Positions 45,610 through 55,742 are shown, numbered from the stretch's first letter. The stretch is DNA of 64,000 nucleotides from Flavobacterium soyae (GCF_021245985.1 NZ_JAJQXA010000013.1:1-64000), one strand, 5' to 3'. A program made the numbers and translations. The notes: generated by a model from the letters alone, not told the origin.

Positions 45610-46581
45610 ATGAATGCAGCAGTATGCACTATTTTCGAGGGGCACTACCATTTTGGTGTAGCTGCACTTTCTAATTCACTATATCAAAACGGATTTAGAG
45701 GCGATATTTATGTGGGTTATCGAGGCAGATTGCCCAATTGGGTTTTAAGAGGTGAAAAGGAAACAATTGGTAAATGGAAAGAAGCCATTATATTAACTCC
45801 GATACAGGACATAAAACTAATTTTTCTGCCAATAGTGACCAACTATAATATGGCAAACTACAAACCAGATTTTATGCTTGAACTCTGGGAAGGCCCCGCA
45901 AAAGAAGCAGACGCAATGTTTTATTTTGACCCCGATATTGTGATAAACGATTCATGGACCTGCTACGAACAATGGATAAACTGCGGTGTTGCACTTTGCG
46001 AAGATGTTAATTCACCTTTGCAGGAATTTCATCCCCGGCGGCAAGGCTGGAAAAACTATTACAAACACTACCATATCGATTTAAACTTTAAAAATGCCAT
46101 TTATGTAAATGCCGGTTTTGTAGGACTTCTTAAAAAAAACAGTTCTTTTTTAAATTTATGGGTTCAAATGCAGGAACTTATGGGACCTGCAATTGGAGGT
46201 TTAGAGAATTCTATTTTTTTGAATCAATCCTATAATTCAACGGTTTTAAAAAGAGAAGGATTCCAGATTTTTGATAAACCGGATCAGGATGCTTTAAATG
46301 TAGCGATTGAAGTTTATAATGACCCTGTAAGTTATATTGGAAAAGAAGGAATGGGTTTTTCTGAAGGTGATTCAACAATGTCACACGGAATGGGAAGTCC
46401 AAAACCCTGGAAAGCACACCATTTATTAAGAGCCGCTCAGGGAAAAATCCCTAGAAATTTAGATGTTATTTATTGGAAATATTGTAGTGAACCCATATTG
46501 GCACATTCTAAATGGGAAATTACACGAAAATTAATAGGTATTAAAGTAGCCAAAGTTATTGGAAGATTCTATAAAGTGTAA
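45610..46581 (+). CDS. Putative GT-A fold glycosyltransferase, family unassigned
   Basis: The 323-residue product has a DPD metal site (AMFYFDPDIVIND) and a start (AAVCTIFEGHYHFGVAALSNSLYQNGF) typical of GT8-like or related sugar transferases. A later STMSHGMGSPKPWKAHH segment could hold a second metal ligand. Its acceptor and donor cannot be deduced. Confidence 0.7.
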   Translation: MNAAVCTIFEGHYHFGVAALSNSLYQNGFRGDIYVGYRGRLPNWVLRGEKETIGKWKEAIILTPIQDIKLIFLPIVTNYNMANYKPDFMLELWEGPAKEADAMFYFDPDIVINDSWTCYEQWINCGVALCEDVNSPLQEFHPRRQGWKNYYKHYHIDLNFKNAIYVNAGFVGLLKKNSSFLNLWVQMQELMGPAIGGLENSIFLNQSYNSTVLKREGFQIFDKPDQDALNVAIEVYNDPVSYIGKEGMGFSEGDSTMSHGMGSPKPWKAHHLLRAAQGKIPRNLDVIYWKYCSEPILAHSKWEITRKLIGIKVAKVIGRFYKV

Positions 46582-46606
46582 ATTTTTTTAAAACGGATAA
46601 AAAATT

Positions 46607-47464
46607 ATGATTCCAAAAACAATTCATATTTGCTGGTTTAGTGGTGAAGATTATACGCCATTTATAAAAGAATGTATGGCTACCTGGAAAATTCACCTGC
46701 CTGAATTTGAATTACGAATATGGAATAAAGATAGTTTTGATTTTGATTCGATTCCTTTTGTAAAAGAAGCTTTTCAGGCAAAGAAATGGGCTTTTGCAGC
46801 AGATTACGTTCGTCTATACGCTTTATATACCGAAGGCGGTTTGTATTTAGATTCAGATGTTAAAATACTAAAACCATTTAAGGAAACCTGGTTTGATTAT
46901 GATTTTTTCAGCGCTCACGAAATACATCCGGGTTTGTTTGAAGATGCTGGCGGACTTAAACAGTTAAACGCTTCTTATTTACCTGTAAACGGCGAAACTA
47001 TTACAGGATTTGCGGTTCAGGGAGCAATTTTTGCATCGGTACCAAATCATCCGTATGTTAAAGATTGTTTAGAACAATATAAAAACCTGCAGTTATTTGG
47101 TGAGGATGGAACTATGAATTTAAAAAAAGTGATAATAGGTTCTGTAATAACTCCGGTTGCCGAAAAATATGGTTATACATATCAAAATAAAGAACAAGTT
47201 TTAAGAGAAAATATGCTGATTCTTCCGGCGAATATTCTCGTAGGGAATTCTATTTATTTAGACAGAAGATCCTACGCAATCCATTTAATAAACGGAAGCT
47301 GGCGCGGAAAAAAAGGCATTGAAAAGTTCCTGCATTTAGTCCGGAATCATTACCCCAGATTATTTCCAGTCGTCAATTTTATTGATAAAAGTGTTAAAAA
47401 AACGTATCGAACATCAAAATACCTGAAAACAATTATAACAAAAAACACATCCATTTTGTACTGA
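46607..47464 (+). CDS. GT32-like glycosyltransferase
   Basis: The 285-residue product starts IPKTIHICWFSGE, has AADYVRLYALYTEGGLYLDSDVKIL with the DxD motif, and ends with a basic tail. This is the characteristic layout of GT32 (Och1/capsular) enzymes, which often transfer mannose, galactose or related sugars. GDP-mannose made nearby is a plausible but unproved donor. Confidence 0.85.
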   Translation: MIPKTIHICWFSGEDYTPFIKECMATWKIHLPEFELRIWNKDSFDFDSIPFVKEAFQAKKWAFAADYVRLYALYTEGGLYLDSDVKILKPFKETWFDYDFFSAHEIHPGLFEDAGGLKQLNASYLPVNGETITGFAVQGAIFASVPNHPYVKDCLEQYKNLQLFGEDGTMNLKKVIIGSVITPVAEKYGYTYQNKEQVLRENMLILPANILVGNSIYLDRRSYAIHLINGSWRGKKGIEKFLHLVRNHYPRLFPVVNFIDKSVKKTYRTSKYLKTIITKNTSILY

Positions 47465-47533
47465 AATTGTACCAGTTTGATTAACGAAAAACGAAAAAAC
47501 CTCCCATATAAAATTCAATAATTAAATCTCGAA

Positions 47534-48616
47534 ATGGAAATACTCTTCATTTGCGGCTCTGCAGAAATTGGCAGCGATGGTGTAGGCGATTATACCCGCC
47601 GCTTATGTGGTAAACTTATAAAATCCGGTCATGAAGCACAGATTTTATCTTTATGCGATCACGAAGCTGTTTCTTTTATAAGCGAAACTCAGGTTGTAGA
47701 AGAAACTCCTGTAATCGTGCATAGAATCCCGGTTGCTGCACCAAACAAACAGCGTTTAATTTGGCTGCAAAGTATTTTAAAAGATTTTGAACCCGACTGG
47801 ATTTCACTGCAATACGTTCCTTACAGCTTCAACCCAAAAGGACTGCCTTTCTGGCTGCCTTCATATTTAAAAAAAATTAGAGGAAATCATAAATGGCATA
47901 TTATGTTTCATGAATTATGGCTTGGAATTGATATCGAGTCTTCCATTAAACACAAATGCATTGGAAAATTACAGCAGGTAATCGCCAAAAAAATTGTTCA
48001 AAATACAAAAACACATTCTATAAATACCCAAAATAAACTGTATCAGTTCTTTCTTCAATCCCATAATATCAAGGCAGAAGTTTTGCCCATTTGCGGTAAT
48101 ATACCGTTAACAGCGGAGAAAAAAGAACCAATAGAATTTGCTCAGTTTGTGTTGTTTGGCACCATTCATAACGGAGCCCCTTTTGAAGATTTTATTAAAG
48201 ATTTAAGCAATAATTCAGATAAGTTTGAGAAACCTATAAAATTTGTTTTCATCGGTAAAAACGGTCCGGAATTAATTAATTATACTGCCATATTAGACAA
48301 TTATAATATTACTTATGAAATTCTTGGCGTACAATCTGAAAAAGTAATATCACAGGTTTTGAGAGACAGCGATTTTGGAATATCAACAACTCCGTATTTC
48401 CAAACAGAAAAAAGCGGTGTTTTTGCAGCGTACAAAGAACATCAGATCAATACGATTTGTGTTTCAAGAAATTGGACTCCAGCAAAAGGACAGTATGAGA
48501 TTCCGCAGATTATTAAATACGAGAAAAATAATCTGAATATAACGCCGCAAAACGTTGAGGTTTCTGATTTAAATAATATAGCAGTGCAGTTTATTAATTC
48601 AATTTCTGCAGTATGA
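47534..48616 (+). CDS. Putative GT-B fold glycosyltransferase
   Basis: The 360-residue product has an N-terminal domain like GT4 enzymes (MEILFICGSAEIGSDGVGDYTRRL) and a second domain with FVLFGTIHNGAPFEDF and FVFIGKNGPE strands. The usual E-x7-E motif is not well preserved; FGISTTPYFQTEKSGVFAAY stands in its place. It may be a diverged transferase or an accessory factor. It overlaps the next gene by 4 bp. Confidence 0.75.
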   Translation: MEILFICGSAEIGSDGVGDYTRRLCGKLIKSGHEAQILSLCDHEAVSFISETQVVEETPVIVHRIPVAAPNKQRLIWLQSILKDFEPDWISLQYVPYSFNPKGLPFWLPSYLKKIRGNHKWHIMFHELWLGIDIESSIKHKCIGKLQQVIAKKIVQNTKTHSINTQNKLYQFFLQSHNIKAEVLPICGNIPLTAEKKEPIEFAQFVLFGTIHNGAPFEDFIKDLSNNSDKFEKPIKFVFIGKNGPELINYTAILDNYNITYEILGVQSEKVISQVLRDSDFGISTTPYFQTEKSGVFAAYKEHQINTICVSRNWTPAKGQYEIPQIIKYEKNNLNITPQNVEVSDLNNIAVQFINSISAV

Positions 48617-49857
48617 AATTATTGGTTTCACATCCAACTTTAAACGCAAATTCAAAAAATCTCGTAACAGGTTTATTGAAAGAACAGCAGCTTTTTAAAC
48701 TGTTTACTTCAATTGCTATATTTCCCGGACAGTTATTGTTTAAGCTTGGAAATAATCCGAAACTAAAAGATTTAAAAAGAAGAAGTTTAGACGAAACCTG
48801 GCAGCCATACACACGATCAAGACCCTTTTTTGAATTCGGACGTTTACTAACCTCAAAATTCAAATTAGATTTTTTAATAACACACGAAAAAGGCTTTTTC
48901 TGTATTGACAAAGTCTATCAAAAACATGATAAATGGGTTGCTGATAATTTAGCCGAATTAAAAAAAGAAGACCTTTTAGGAGTTTATGCATATGAAGATG
49001 GAGCTTTATCTACTTTCAAAAAAGCAAAACAATTAGGGCTTTATTGTATTTATGATTTACCAATTGGGTATTGGAAAAGTGCCAGATTATTAATGCAGAA
49101 AGAATTTGACATTAACCCGGCTTGGTCAGATACGCTGCTTGGTTTCAATGATTCACTAGGGAAACTGAGCAAAAAAGATGAAGAATTAGCTTTGGCAGAT
49201 GTAATTTTCGTCGCCAGCAGTTTTACCAAAAAAACATTAGAAAACTATAAAGGAAACCTGCCCGAAATAAAAGTAATTCCATACGGTTTTCCGACAGTTA
49301 CCAGAAAAAAATACTACGAGCCTCTTTTGGATCGAAAACTAAAAATTTTATTCATAGGAGGTTTATCGCAGCGAAAAGGAATATCCTATTTATTTGATGC
49401 AGTCGAAAAAATGCAGGATAAAGTAGAACTGACAATTGTAGGACATAAAGCAGTATCCAATTGCGAAGCATTAAATCAGGCTTTAGAAAAACACAACTGG
49501 ATTCCATCATTATCTCACGATGAGGTTTTAGAGTGTATGTACGAACATGACATATTTGTTTTTCCTTCTCTTTTTGAAGGTTTTGGTTTGGTAATTACCG
49601 AAGCCATGTCGCAGGGAATTCCGGTTATTACAACCAATCGTACCGCAGGCCCGGATTTAATAGAACACGGAAAAGACGGATGGATTGTTCCCGCCGGATC
49701 TTCAAAAGCCATAAAAGAAGTCATTACTCAAATACTTGAAAAACCGGAAATATTGGAACAATTTGGGCTTGCGGCTCAAAACAAAGCGCAAACCAGACCT
49801 TGGTCAGTTTATGGAAAAGAAATGGCCGATGCCCTTTCTTCATTAAAGATTTTGTAA
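48613..49857 (+). CDS. GT4-family glycosyltransferase
   Basis: The 414-residue product has the GT-B C-terminal pattern KILFIGGLSQRKGISYL, then FPSLFEGFGLVITEAMSQGIPVI with the family E-x7-E motif, and PDLIEHGKDGWIV. It is a retaining transferase, probably cytosolic at the membrane. Overlap with the preceding gene suggests coupled synthesis. Confidence 0.9.
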   Translation: MKLLVSHPTLNANSKNLVTGLLKEQQLFKLFTSIAIFPGQLLFKLGNNPKLKDLKRRSLDETWQPYTRSRPFFEFGRLLTSKFKLDFLITHEKGFFCIDKVYQKHDKWVADNLAELKKEDLLGVYAYEDGALSTFKKAKQLGLYCIYDLPIGYWKSARLLMQKEFDINPAWSDTLLGFNDSLGKLSKKDEELALADVIFVASSFTKKTLENYKGNLPEIKVIPYGFPTVTRKKYYEPLLDRKLKILFIGGLSQRKGISYLFDAVEKMQDKVELTIVGHKAVSNCEALNQALEKHNWIPSLSHDEVLECMYEHDIFVFPSLFEGFGLVITEAMSQGIPVITTNRTAGPDLIEHGKDGWIVPAGSSKAIKEVITQILEKPEILEQFGLAAQNKAQTRPWSVYGKEMADALSSLKIL

Positions 49858-49870
49858 ACAATTAGAAAAG

Positions 49871-51163
49871 ATGGAAACAGCAAAAGTACAAGATTTAGAA
49901 CAATCATATAAATCCTTAAAAATTGCTATCTGGCTGTATTTTTTACTTTGGATTTTTGAAGGTGCTCTTCGTAAATGGATTTTGCCAAGTCTGGCCACAC
50001 CGCTTTTAATTGTGCGTGACCCAATTGCTATTTTTATTATTATAAGAGCTTTTTATCTCAATGTGAAATTTATAAATGGCTATGTAGTTTTAAGCTCCAT
50101 TTTTACATTATTGGGTTTAGCGATTACGCTTACTTTCGGACACGGAAATCTTTTCGTTGGTCTTTATGGAGCAAGGATTATGCTCATTCATTTTCCGTTG
50201 ATTTTTATAATCGGAGCCATTTTTAAGAAAGAAGATATTCTTAAAACAGGACGGGTAATGCTGGCAGTCAATATTTTAATGACCCTGATTATTTATCTTC
50301 AATTTACAAGTCCGCAGACGGCATATATTAATACGGGTTTAGGCGGAGAAGGAAGTGCTGGTTTTGATGGTGCAATGGGGTATTTTAGACCATCGGGAAC
50401 ATTTTCGTTTACAACAGGATTATCTGCCTTCTACATTTTGGTTTCTGTATTTGTATTTTATTTCTGGCTGTCAAAAGAAGCCTGTTCCAAAATCCTGCTT
50501 ATCTCCAGCACTATCGCCTTAATAATAGCTTTGCCTTTAACCGTGAGCAGAACAGCGGTGTTAGGCGTTTTATTAGTTGGTTTTTTTGCTTTTGCAGGAT
50601 CTGCAACCAGTGTAAAATCATTAATACGGTTAATTTCTACTGTTTTAGTCATTCTGGTTTTATTTATTGTTTTACAAAGAACTACATCAATTTTTAATCT
50701 GGGGACACAGGTTTTTATGAGCCGTGTAGATACGGCAAAAGGACAGGAAGGAGGATCTATTGTGATGCGAACCATAAACGGATTTACAGAACCTATTACG
50801 ACATTATTAAAAGCGCCTTTATTTGAAGGAAACTTAGGAATGGGAACCAATGCAGGTGCGCAGCTGCTGACAGGACAGAGAAAATTTTTAGTTTCAGAAG
50901 GCGAATTAAATCGTGTGGGCGGCGAGCAGGGTCTTATTTTAGGAGGCGGCCTTGTCGTTTTGAGATTGGTTTTAGCGTTTGGACTTTTTTACAGTTCTAT
51001 AAAATTACCGGGAAACTATAAACTGCTGCCCCTGACATTCTGCGGAACTGCGTTGTTTTTAATCACCCAAGGACAATGGGCTCAGCCAAGTATGCTGGGC
51101 TGTGCCGTGATTGCTGCAGGGTTATTGCTGGCTGGTATAAACATCAATTTGAAAACAGAGTGA
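49871..51163 (+). CDS. Wzy-like O-antigen/exopolysaccharide polymerase
   Basis: The 430-residue product has about ten hydrophobic segments and a large polar loop (about 270-355, with RVDTAKGQEGGSIVMRTING and TGQRKFLVSEGELNRVGGEQG). This is the layout of the WaaL/Wzy superfamily. It should polymerise lipid-linked repeats at the periplasmic face. It is the only polymerase candidate in the locus. It shares a 1-bp overlap (TGATG) with the next gene. Confidence 0.82.
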   Translation: METAKVQDLEQSYKSLKIAIWLYFLLWIFEGALRKWILPSLATPLLIVRDPIAIFIIIRAFYLNVKFINGYVVLSSIFTLLGLAITLTFGHGNLFVGLYGARIMLIHFPLIFIIGAIFKKEDILKTGRVMLAVNILMTLIIYLQFTSPQTAYINTGLGGEGSAGFDGAMGYFRPSGTFSFTTGLSAFYILVSVFVFYFWLSKEACSKILLISSTIALIIALPLTVSRTAVLGVLLVGFFAFAGSATSVKSLIRLISTVLVILVLFIVLQRTTSIFNLGTQVFMSRVDTAKGQEGGSIVMRTINGFTEPITTLLKAPLFEGNLGMGTNAGAQLLTGQRKFLVSEGELNRVGGEQGLILGGGLVVLRLVLAFGLFYSSIKLPGNYKLLPLTFCGTALFLITQGQWAQPSMLGCAVIAAGLLLAGININLKTE

Positions 51164-52329
51164 TGAAAATAGTACTTTTTACGCATCCTTCGTTTTTAGG
51201 TCATCAAAGTATGCCGCGCTATGCCAATATGCTGCTGAACGGAATGAAAGAAAGAGGACATGAAGTAGCTGTATGGAGTCCTAAAGCCCGATTTTATAAG
51301 CTGCCTTTAATGAAATCTTTTAAAAAATGGCTGGGTTATATCGATCAGTATTTTGTATTTCCAATTGAGGTAAAATTAAAATTGCGAAATTCCTCAAAAG
51401 ATACCCTTTTTGTATTTGCAGATCAGGCTCTTGGTCCGTGGGTACCGCTGGTAAAAAACAGAAAACACGTAGTGCACTGCCATGATTTTTTAGCTTTAAA
51501 ATCGGCATTAGGAATGATACCGGAAAACCCAACATCATTTACAGGCAGGCTGTATCAAATTTATATAAGAAGAGGATTTTCAAAAGGAAAAAATTTTATT
51601 TCCATTTCAAAAAAAACGCGTCAGGATTTACACAAACTGCATTTGGGAGAAATTGCTAATTCTAAAGTATGTTATAACGGTTTAAACCGCCCTTTTTTTT
51701 CCCTGCCAAGAGAATCTTCTCGGGACTTATTAGAAACAAAGTTCAATATACTTTTATCTCAGGGTTATATTATGCATATTGGCGGAAACCAATATTACAA
51801 AAACCGACAAGGCGTACTGGAAATTTATGAAACCTGGAGAAACTTATACAATACAAAAATACCCTTGGTTTTGATTGGTGAAGAACCGTCAGAAGAATTG
51901 ACTATTCTGCACAAGAAATCACCATTCAAAGATGATATTCATTTTATCACGAATCTATCAGATGAACATGTCAATAATGCTTATTCCGGAGCAATTTGTT
52001 TATTGTTTCCGTCTCTGGACGAAGGTTTTGGCTGGCCCATTATTGAGGCAATGGCTTCAGGATGTCCGGTGATTACGACCAATAAAGCTCCGATGAATGA
52101 AGTAGGCGGAATGGCTGCTTTTTATATCGATAAAAAACCAGCAGATGCATCACATTGGCAGCAATGGAAAGAGGATGGAGCAAAAACAATAGAAAAAGTA
52201 TTGAAATTATCCAGACCTCAGCAAACAGAAACGATTGAAAGATCTTTTACCCAGTCGCAAAAATTTACTACAGAGTATTTTCTTGATGCTGTTGAAGTTA
52301 TTTACAAAGAAATTAATCAAATTGTATGA
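51163..52329 (+). CDS. GT4-family glycosyltransferase
   Basis: The product (about 388 residues from ATG at 51163) begins MKIVLFTHPSFLGHQSMPRYANMLLNG and has the GT-B/E-x7-E segment FPSLDEGFGWPIIEAMASGCPVI. I chose this start over an upstream in-frame ATG at 51076 because it overlaps the polymerase stop (TGATG) and restores the usual N-terminus. It overlaps the next gene by 4 bp. Confidence 0.9.
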   Translation: MKIVLFTHPSFLGHQSMPRYANMLLNGMKERGHEVAVWSPKARFYKLPLMKSFKKWLGYIDQYFVFPIEVKLKLRNSSKDTLFVFADQALGPWVPLVKNRKHVVHCHDFLALKSALGMIPENPTSFTGRLYQIYIRRGFSKGKNFISISKKTRQDLHKLHLGEIANSKVCYNGLNRPFFSLPRESSRDLLETKFNILLSQGYIMHIGGNQYYKNRQGVLEIYETWRNLYNTKIPLVLIGEEPSEELTILHKKSPFKDDIHFITNLSDEHVNNAYSGAICLLFPSLDEGFGWPIIEAMASGCPVITTNKAPMNEVGGMAAFYIDKKPADASHWQQWKEDGAKTIEKVLKLSRPQQTETIERSFTQSQKFTTEYFLDAVEVIYKEINQIV

Positions 52330-53405
52330 AAGTAATCCATTTTATTGCAGGAATTGATAAGGGAGGAGGAGGAACTACAGAATATATGAGATTATTAAGT
52401 ACGGCATTAAAAACCCATATGGAAATAATTGTGGCAACAAAAAAAACTTCTCACCCAATAAATATCCCGGGTGTTAGAATTAAATTTTTTGAAACAGGTA
52501 TTCTGAGATGGTTTTCTATGCTCGAAGAGTTTCGAACCTTTTTACTTGCCGAAAAACCAGATATAGTTCATATAAATGGTATTTGGAGCCCTCAAAACTG
52601 GGGTTTTCAAAAGATAGCTCAGGAAGTGGGAATTAAAGTAATACTGTCCCCACACGGAATGTTAGAACCCTGGATTATGGCTCACAACTCCTGGAAGAAA
52701 AGATTAGGGTTGTTTTTGTATCAAAAAAAAGCCATTCAAAGAGCCTCATTTTTACATACAACTGCTGAAATGGAAGCACTGAATATTCAGTATTTAGGAT
52801 TTAAACCACCTATTTCCATAATTCCGAATGGTATTGATTTAAACGATGTTAAAGGAATTAAAGAGCATTATGGAACAAAAAAAATGGTGTTTATATCCCG
52901 AATTCATCCTAAAAAAGGCATTGAATTACTGCTTGAAGCCTGGCGCCATTGTAATACTAACGGATGGCAGCTTGAAATTGCAGGACATGGCGATGAAAAT
53001 TATATAGCACACTTAAGTAAAAGTGCCAAAGATCTAAAAAATGTAAATTTTGTAGGAGCAAAATATGGTAATGATAAATGGGATTTTTTACGATCTGCAG
53101 ATGTAATGGTACTGCCAACCCATAGCGAAAATTTTGGGATTGTAGTAGCAGAAGCCCTGGCATTAGGAGTTCCTGTAATAACAACACAGGATACACCCTG
53201 GGAAGATTTAGAAATACATGAATGTGGATGGTGGATAAACTTATCTGTTTCAAATCTCGAAAAAATCATTACGCAGGTACTTAATACCGCTGCCGATGAA
53301 TTACAAAATATGGGCAGAAAAGGAAGAAAACTTGTAGCAGAAAAATATGAAATTAAAGCTGTTGCAAATCAAATGAACGACTTGTATAAAAAAATACTTA
53401 ATTGA
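52326..53405 (+). CDS. GT4-family glycosyltransferase
   Basis: The 359-residue product shows a typical GT4 start (MKVIHFIAGIDKGGGGTTEYMRLL), LSPHGMLEPW in the N-domain, and THSENFGIVVAEALALGVPVIT in the C-domain. The HGMLEPW motif is frequent in exopolysaccharide transferases of Bacteroidota. Donor sugar is unknown. Confidence 0.91.
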   Translation: MKVIHFIAGIDKGGGGTTEYMRLLSTALKTHMEIIVATKKTSHPINIPGVRIKFFETGILRWFSMLEEFRTFLLAEKPDIVHINGIWSPQNWGFQKIAQEVGIKVILSPHGMLEPWIMAHNSWKKRLGLFLYQKKAIQRASFLHTTAEMEALNIQYLGFKPPISIIPNGIDLNDVKGIKEHYGTKKMVFISRIHPKKGIELLLEAWRHCNTNGWQLEIAGHGDENYIAHLSKSAKDLKNVNFVGAKYGNDKWDFLRSADVMVLPTHSENFGIVVAEALALGVPVITTQDTPWEDLEIHECGWWINLSVSNLEKIITQVLNTAADELQNMGRKGRKLVAEKYEIKAVANQMNDLYKKILN

Positions 53406-53412
53406 TACTATT

Positions 53413-53952
53413 TTGGATTTAGCTGCTTATAGTCATTCTTTTAGTTTAAAAAACAAAATTTCAAGATTGATCTGGAATTTTGCACGGTTAATTTTATTTC
53501 GCCCGTTTGCTTCCCGGTTATTTAAAACATGGAGAGTTTTGGTGCTAAAATGTTTCGGTGCAAAAATAGAATGGTCAGCGCATGTTTATGCCTCAGTAAA
53601 AGTATGGGCTCCATGGAATTTAGAGCTTGGCAAAAATTCCAGCCTGGGGCCTAAAGTCGATTGTTATAATCAGGGAAAAATAAGCATTGGGGATAATACG
53701 GTAATATCGCAAAAAGCGTATTTATGTGCCTCTACCCACGATTATACTAAAAAAGATTTTCCTCTAATATTAAAACCAATCACAATAGGAAACGGAGTAT
53801 GGATTGCTGCTGATGCTTTTATTGCACCCGGCGTATCTGTAGAAAATTATTCTGTTGTTGCAGCACGTGCAGTGGTTATTAAAGATGTTGAGGAAAATTC
53901 TATAGTAGGAGGAAACCCTTCCAAATTAATAAAATTTAGAAGTTTTGAATAA
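53413..53952 (+). CDS. WcaF-like hexapeptide acetyltransferase
   Basis: The 179-residue product has the left-handed beta-helix hexapeptide repeats of acyltransferases (DNTVISQKAYLCASTHDYTKKDF, GNGVWIAADAFIAPGVSVENYSVVAA) and the N-terminal helix pattern of the colanic acid WcaF group. It probably O-acetylates a sugar of the repeat. The start is TTG at 53413, seven bases after the previous stop; no ATG gives the expected N-terminus. It overlaps the next gene by 8 bp. Confidence 0.87.
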   Translation: MDLAAYSHSFSLKNKISRLIWNFARLILFRPFASRLFKTWRVLVLKCFGAKIEWSAHVYASVKVWAPWNLELGKNSSLGPKVDCYNQGKISIGDNTVISQKAYLCASTHDYTKKDFPLILKPITIGNGVWIAADAFIAPGVSVENYSVVAARAVVIKDVEENSIVGGNPSKLIKFRSFE

Positions 53953-54763
53953 AATTCCAATTTCCGTAATCGTTTCTGTTAAAAACGAAGCTAAAAATTT
54001 ACCATTTTGTCTGGATAAATTAAAGCGATTCTCTCAAATAATTGTTGTTGATTCAGGCAGTACTGATGATACTGCAATTATTGCATCGGCTATGGGAGCC
54101 GAAGTACTGCAGTTTCAATGGAACGGTAAGTTTCCAAAAAAACGCAACTGGGCGCTGCAAAATGCAAACCTTCTCAACGAATGGATTTTGTTTCTGGATG
54201 CCGATGAATTTGTTACCGATGAATTTGTTACCGAAATAGAGCATAAAATTCAGGATCCCGCTTATAACGGTTTCACGATACGTTTTGAAAACTATTTTAT
54301 GGGAAGAAAACTCAAATACGGATATGGTTTTCAAAAGTCGGCACTTTTTAAAAAATCAAAAGGGGCTTACGAAAAAATAGAGGAAGATTTGTGGAGTCAT
54401 TTAGATATGGAAGTACATGAACACCCGGTTATAGAAGGTAAAGTAGGCATTATCAAAGCAAAGGTTGTTCATAAAGATTTTAAAAATTTAGAGCATTATA
54501 TAGACAAACACAATGCTTATTCTACCTGGGAAGCCCAAAGATATTTACAGCTGAAAAAATCTAAGAACACACTTTTATCCTTAAATCAAAAAATTAAATA
54601 CGGTCTTCTTAATACAGGATTACTTCCTGTCGTTTACTTTTTGGGAGCCTACTTTTTAAAACTTGGTTTTTTAGATGGAAAAGAAGGATTTTATCTGGCA
54701 CGTTTTAAGTCACATTACTTTTTTCAAATTCAAACTAAAATTGATTTAATCAAAAATAAATAG
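53945..54763 (+). CDS. GT2-family glycosyltransferase (WaaE/KdtX-like)
   Basis: The 272-residue product has the GT2 nucleotide-binding start (ISVIVSVKNEAKNLPFCLDKLK, VVDSGSTDDT) and FLDADEFVTDEFVT with the DxD. The KKRNWAL segment and later EVHEHPVIEG match the WaaE/KdtX group. Start is TTG at 53945. A 15-bp unit (GATGAATTTGTTACC) is tandemly repeated at 54203-54232, giving DEFVT twice just after the DxD motif. Confidence 0.88.
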   Translation: MNKIPISVIVSVKNEAKNLPFCLDKLKRFSQIIVVDSGSTDDTAIIASAMGAEVLQFQWNGKFPKKRNWALQNANLLNEWILFLDADEFVTDEFVTEIEHKIQDPAYNGFTIRFENYFMGRKLKYGYGFQKSALFKKSKGAYEKIEEDLWSHLDMEVHEHPVIEGKVGIIKAKVVHKDFKNLEHYIDKHNAYSTWEAQRYLQLKKSKNTLLSLNQKIKYGLLNTGLLPVVYFLGAYFLKLGFLDGKEGFYLARFKSHYFFQIQTKIDLIKNK

Positions 54764-54770
54764 AATTAAC

Positions 54771-55742
54771 ATGAAAAGAATATTGATAACGGGAGGAGCC
54801 GGATTTGTAGGCTCACATTTGTGCAAAAGATTACTGAATGAAGGAAACGAGGTAATTTGTCTCGATAATTACTTTCCAGGAACTAAATCTAATATTATTG
54901 ATTTAATCGATAATCCGTATTTTGAAATGGTAAGACACGACATAACAGAATCTTATTATGCTGAGGTAGACGAGATTTACAACTTGGCCTGCCCGGCATC
55001 TCCGGTGCATTACCAGTACAATCCAATAAAGACCATAAAAACTTCTGTTATGGGAGCAATTAATGTACTGGGATTAGCAAAACGCGTCAGAGCCAAAGTC
55101 CTTCAGGCCAGTACAAGTGAAGTATATGGCGATCCTTTGGTACATCCTCAAACGGAAAGTTATTGGGGACACGTAAACCCAATAGGCATTCGCTCTTGTT
55201 ATGATGAAGGAAAACGCTGCGCCGAGACTTTATTTATGGATTATCACAACCAGAATAAAGTTGCCATTAAAATCGTCCGAATATTTAATACCTATGGCCC
55301 AAACATGAATCCGTCAGATGGGAGAGTTGTTTCTAATTTTATTGTACAAGCACTGCAGGAAAAAGATATTACCATTTTTGGAGACGGTTTGCAAACCCGT
55401 TCTTTTCAATATGTTGATGATTTAGTCGAAGGCATGATTAGGATGATGGGTACAGATCGTGATTTTTTAGGGCCGGTAAATTTAGGGAACCCCAATGAGT
55501 TTACAATGCTCGAACTTGCTCAGGCAATTATTGAATTAACTGGTTCAAAATCTAAAATTATTCATCTCGGTTTACCGCAGGATGATCCCAAACAAAGACA
55601 GCCGGATATTTCTCTGGCTCACAAAAAACTTAATGGCTGGGAACCCAAAATACAACTGCGGGAAGGTTTGGTTGCTACTATTAACTATTTTGACGAACTA
55701 TTGCTAAATCAAAAGAGGGTTTCTTTTTATAAAGTAGAATAA
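54771..55742 (+). CDS. uxs: UDP-glucuronate decarboxylase (UDP-xylose synthase)
   Basis: The 323-residue short-chain dehydrogenase shows GGAGFVGSHLCKRLL, the diagnostic NLACPASPVHYQ and a QASTSEVYGDP segment, then the catalytic RSCYDEGKRCAETL Tyr/Lys pair. It oxidises, decarboxylates and reduces UDP-glucuronate to UDP-xylose. Paired with ugd in this locus, it implies xylose in the polymer. Confidence 0.94.
   Translation: MKRILITGGAGFVGSHLCKRLLNEGNEVICLDNYFPGTKSNIIDLIDNPYFEMVRHDITESYYAEVDEIYNLACPASPVHYQYNPIKTIKTSVMGAINVLGLAKRVRAKVLQASTSEVYGDPLVHPQTESYWGHVNPIGIRSCYDEGKRCAETLFMDYHNQNKVAIKIVRIFNTYGPNMNPSDGRVVSNFIVQALQEKDITIFGDGLQTRSFQYVDDLVEGMIRMMGTDRDFLGPVNLGNPNEFTMLELAQAIIELTGSKSKIIHLGLPQDDPKQRQPDISLAHKKLNGWEPKIQLREGLVATINYFDELLLNQKRVSFYKVE

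Noticed and set aside
50458..50850. 130-codon minus-strand frame inside the polymerase gene
   Set aside because: It is antisense to hydrophobic coding sequence and has no start context or family motif.
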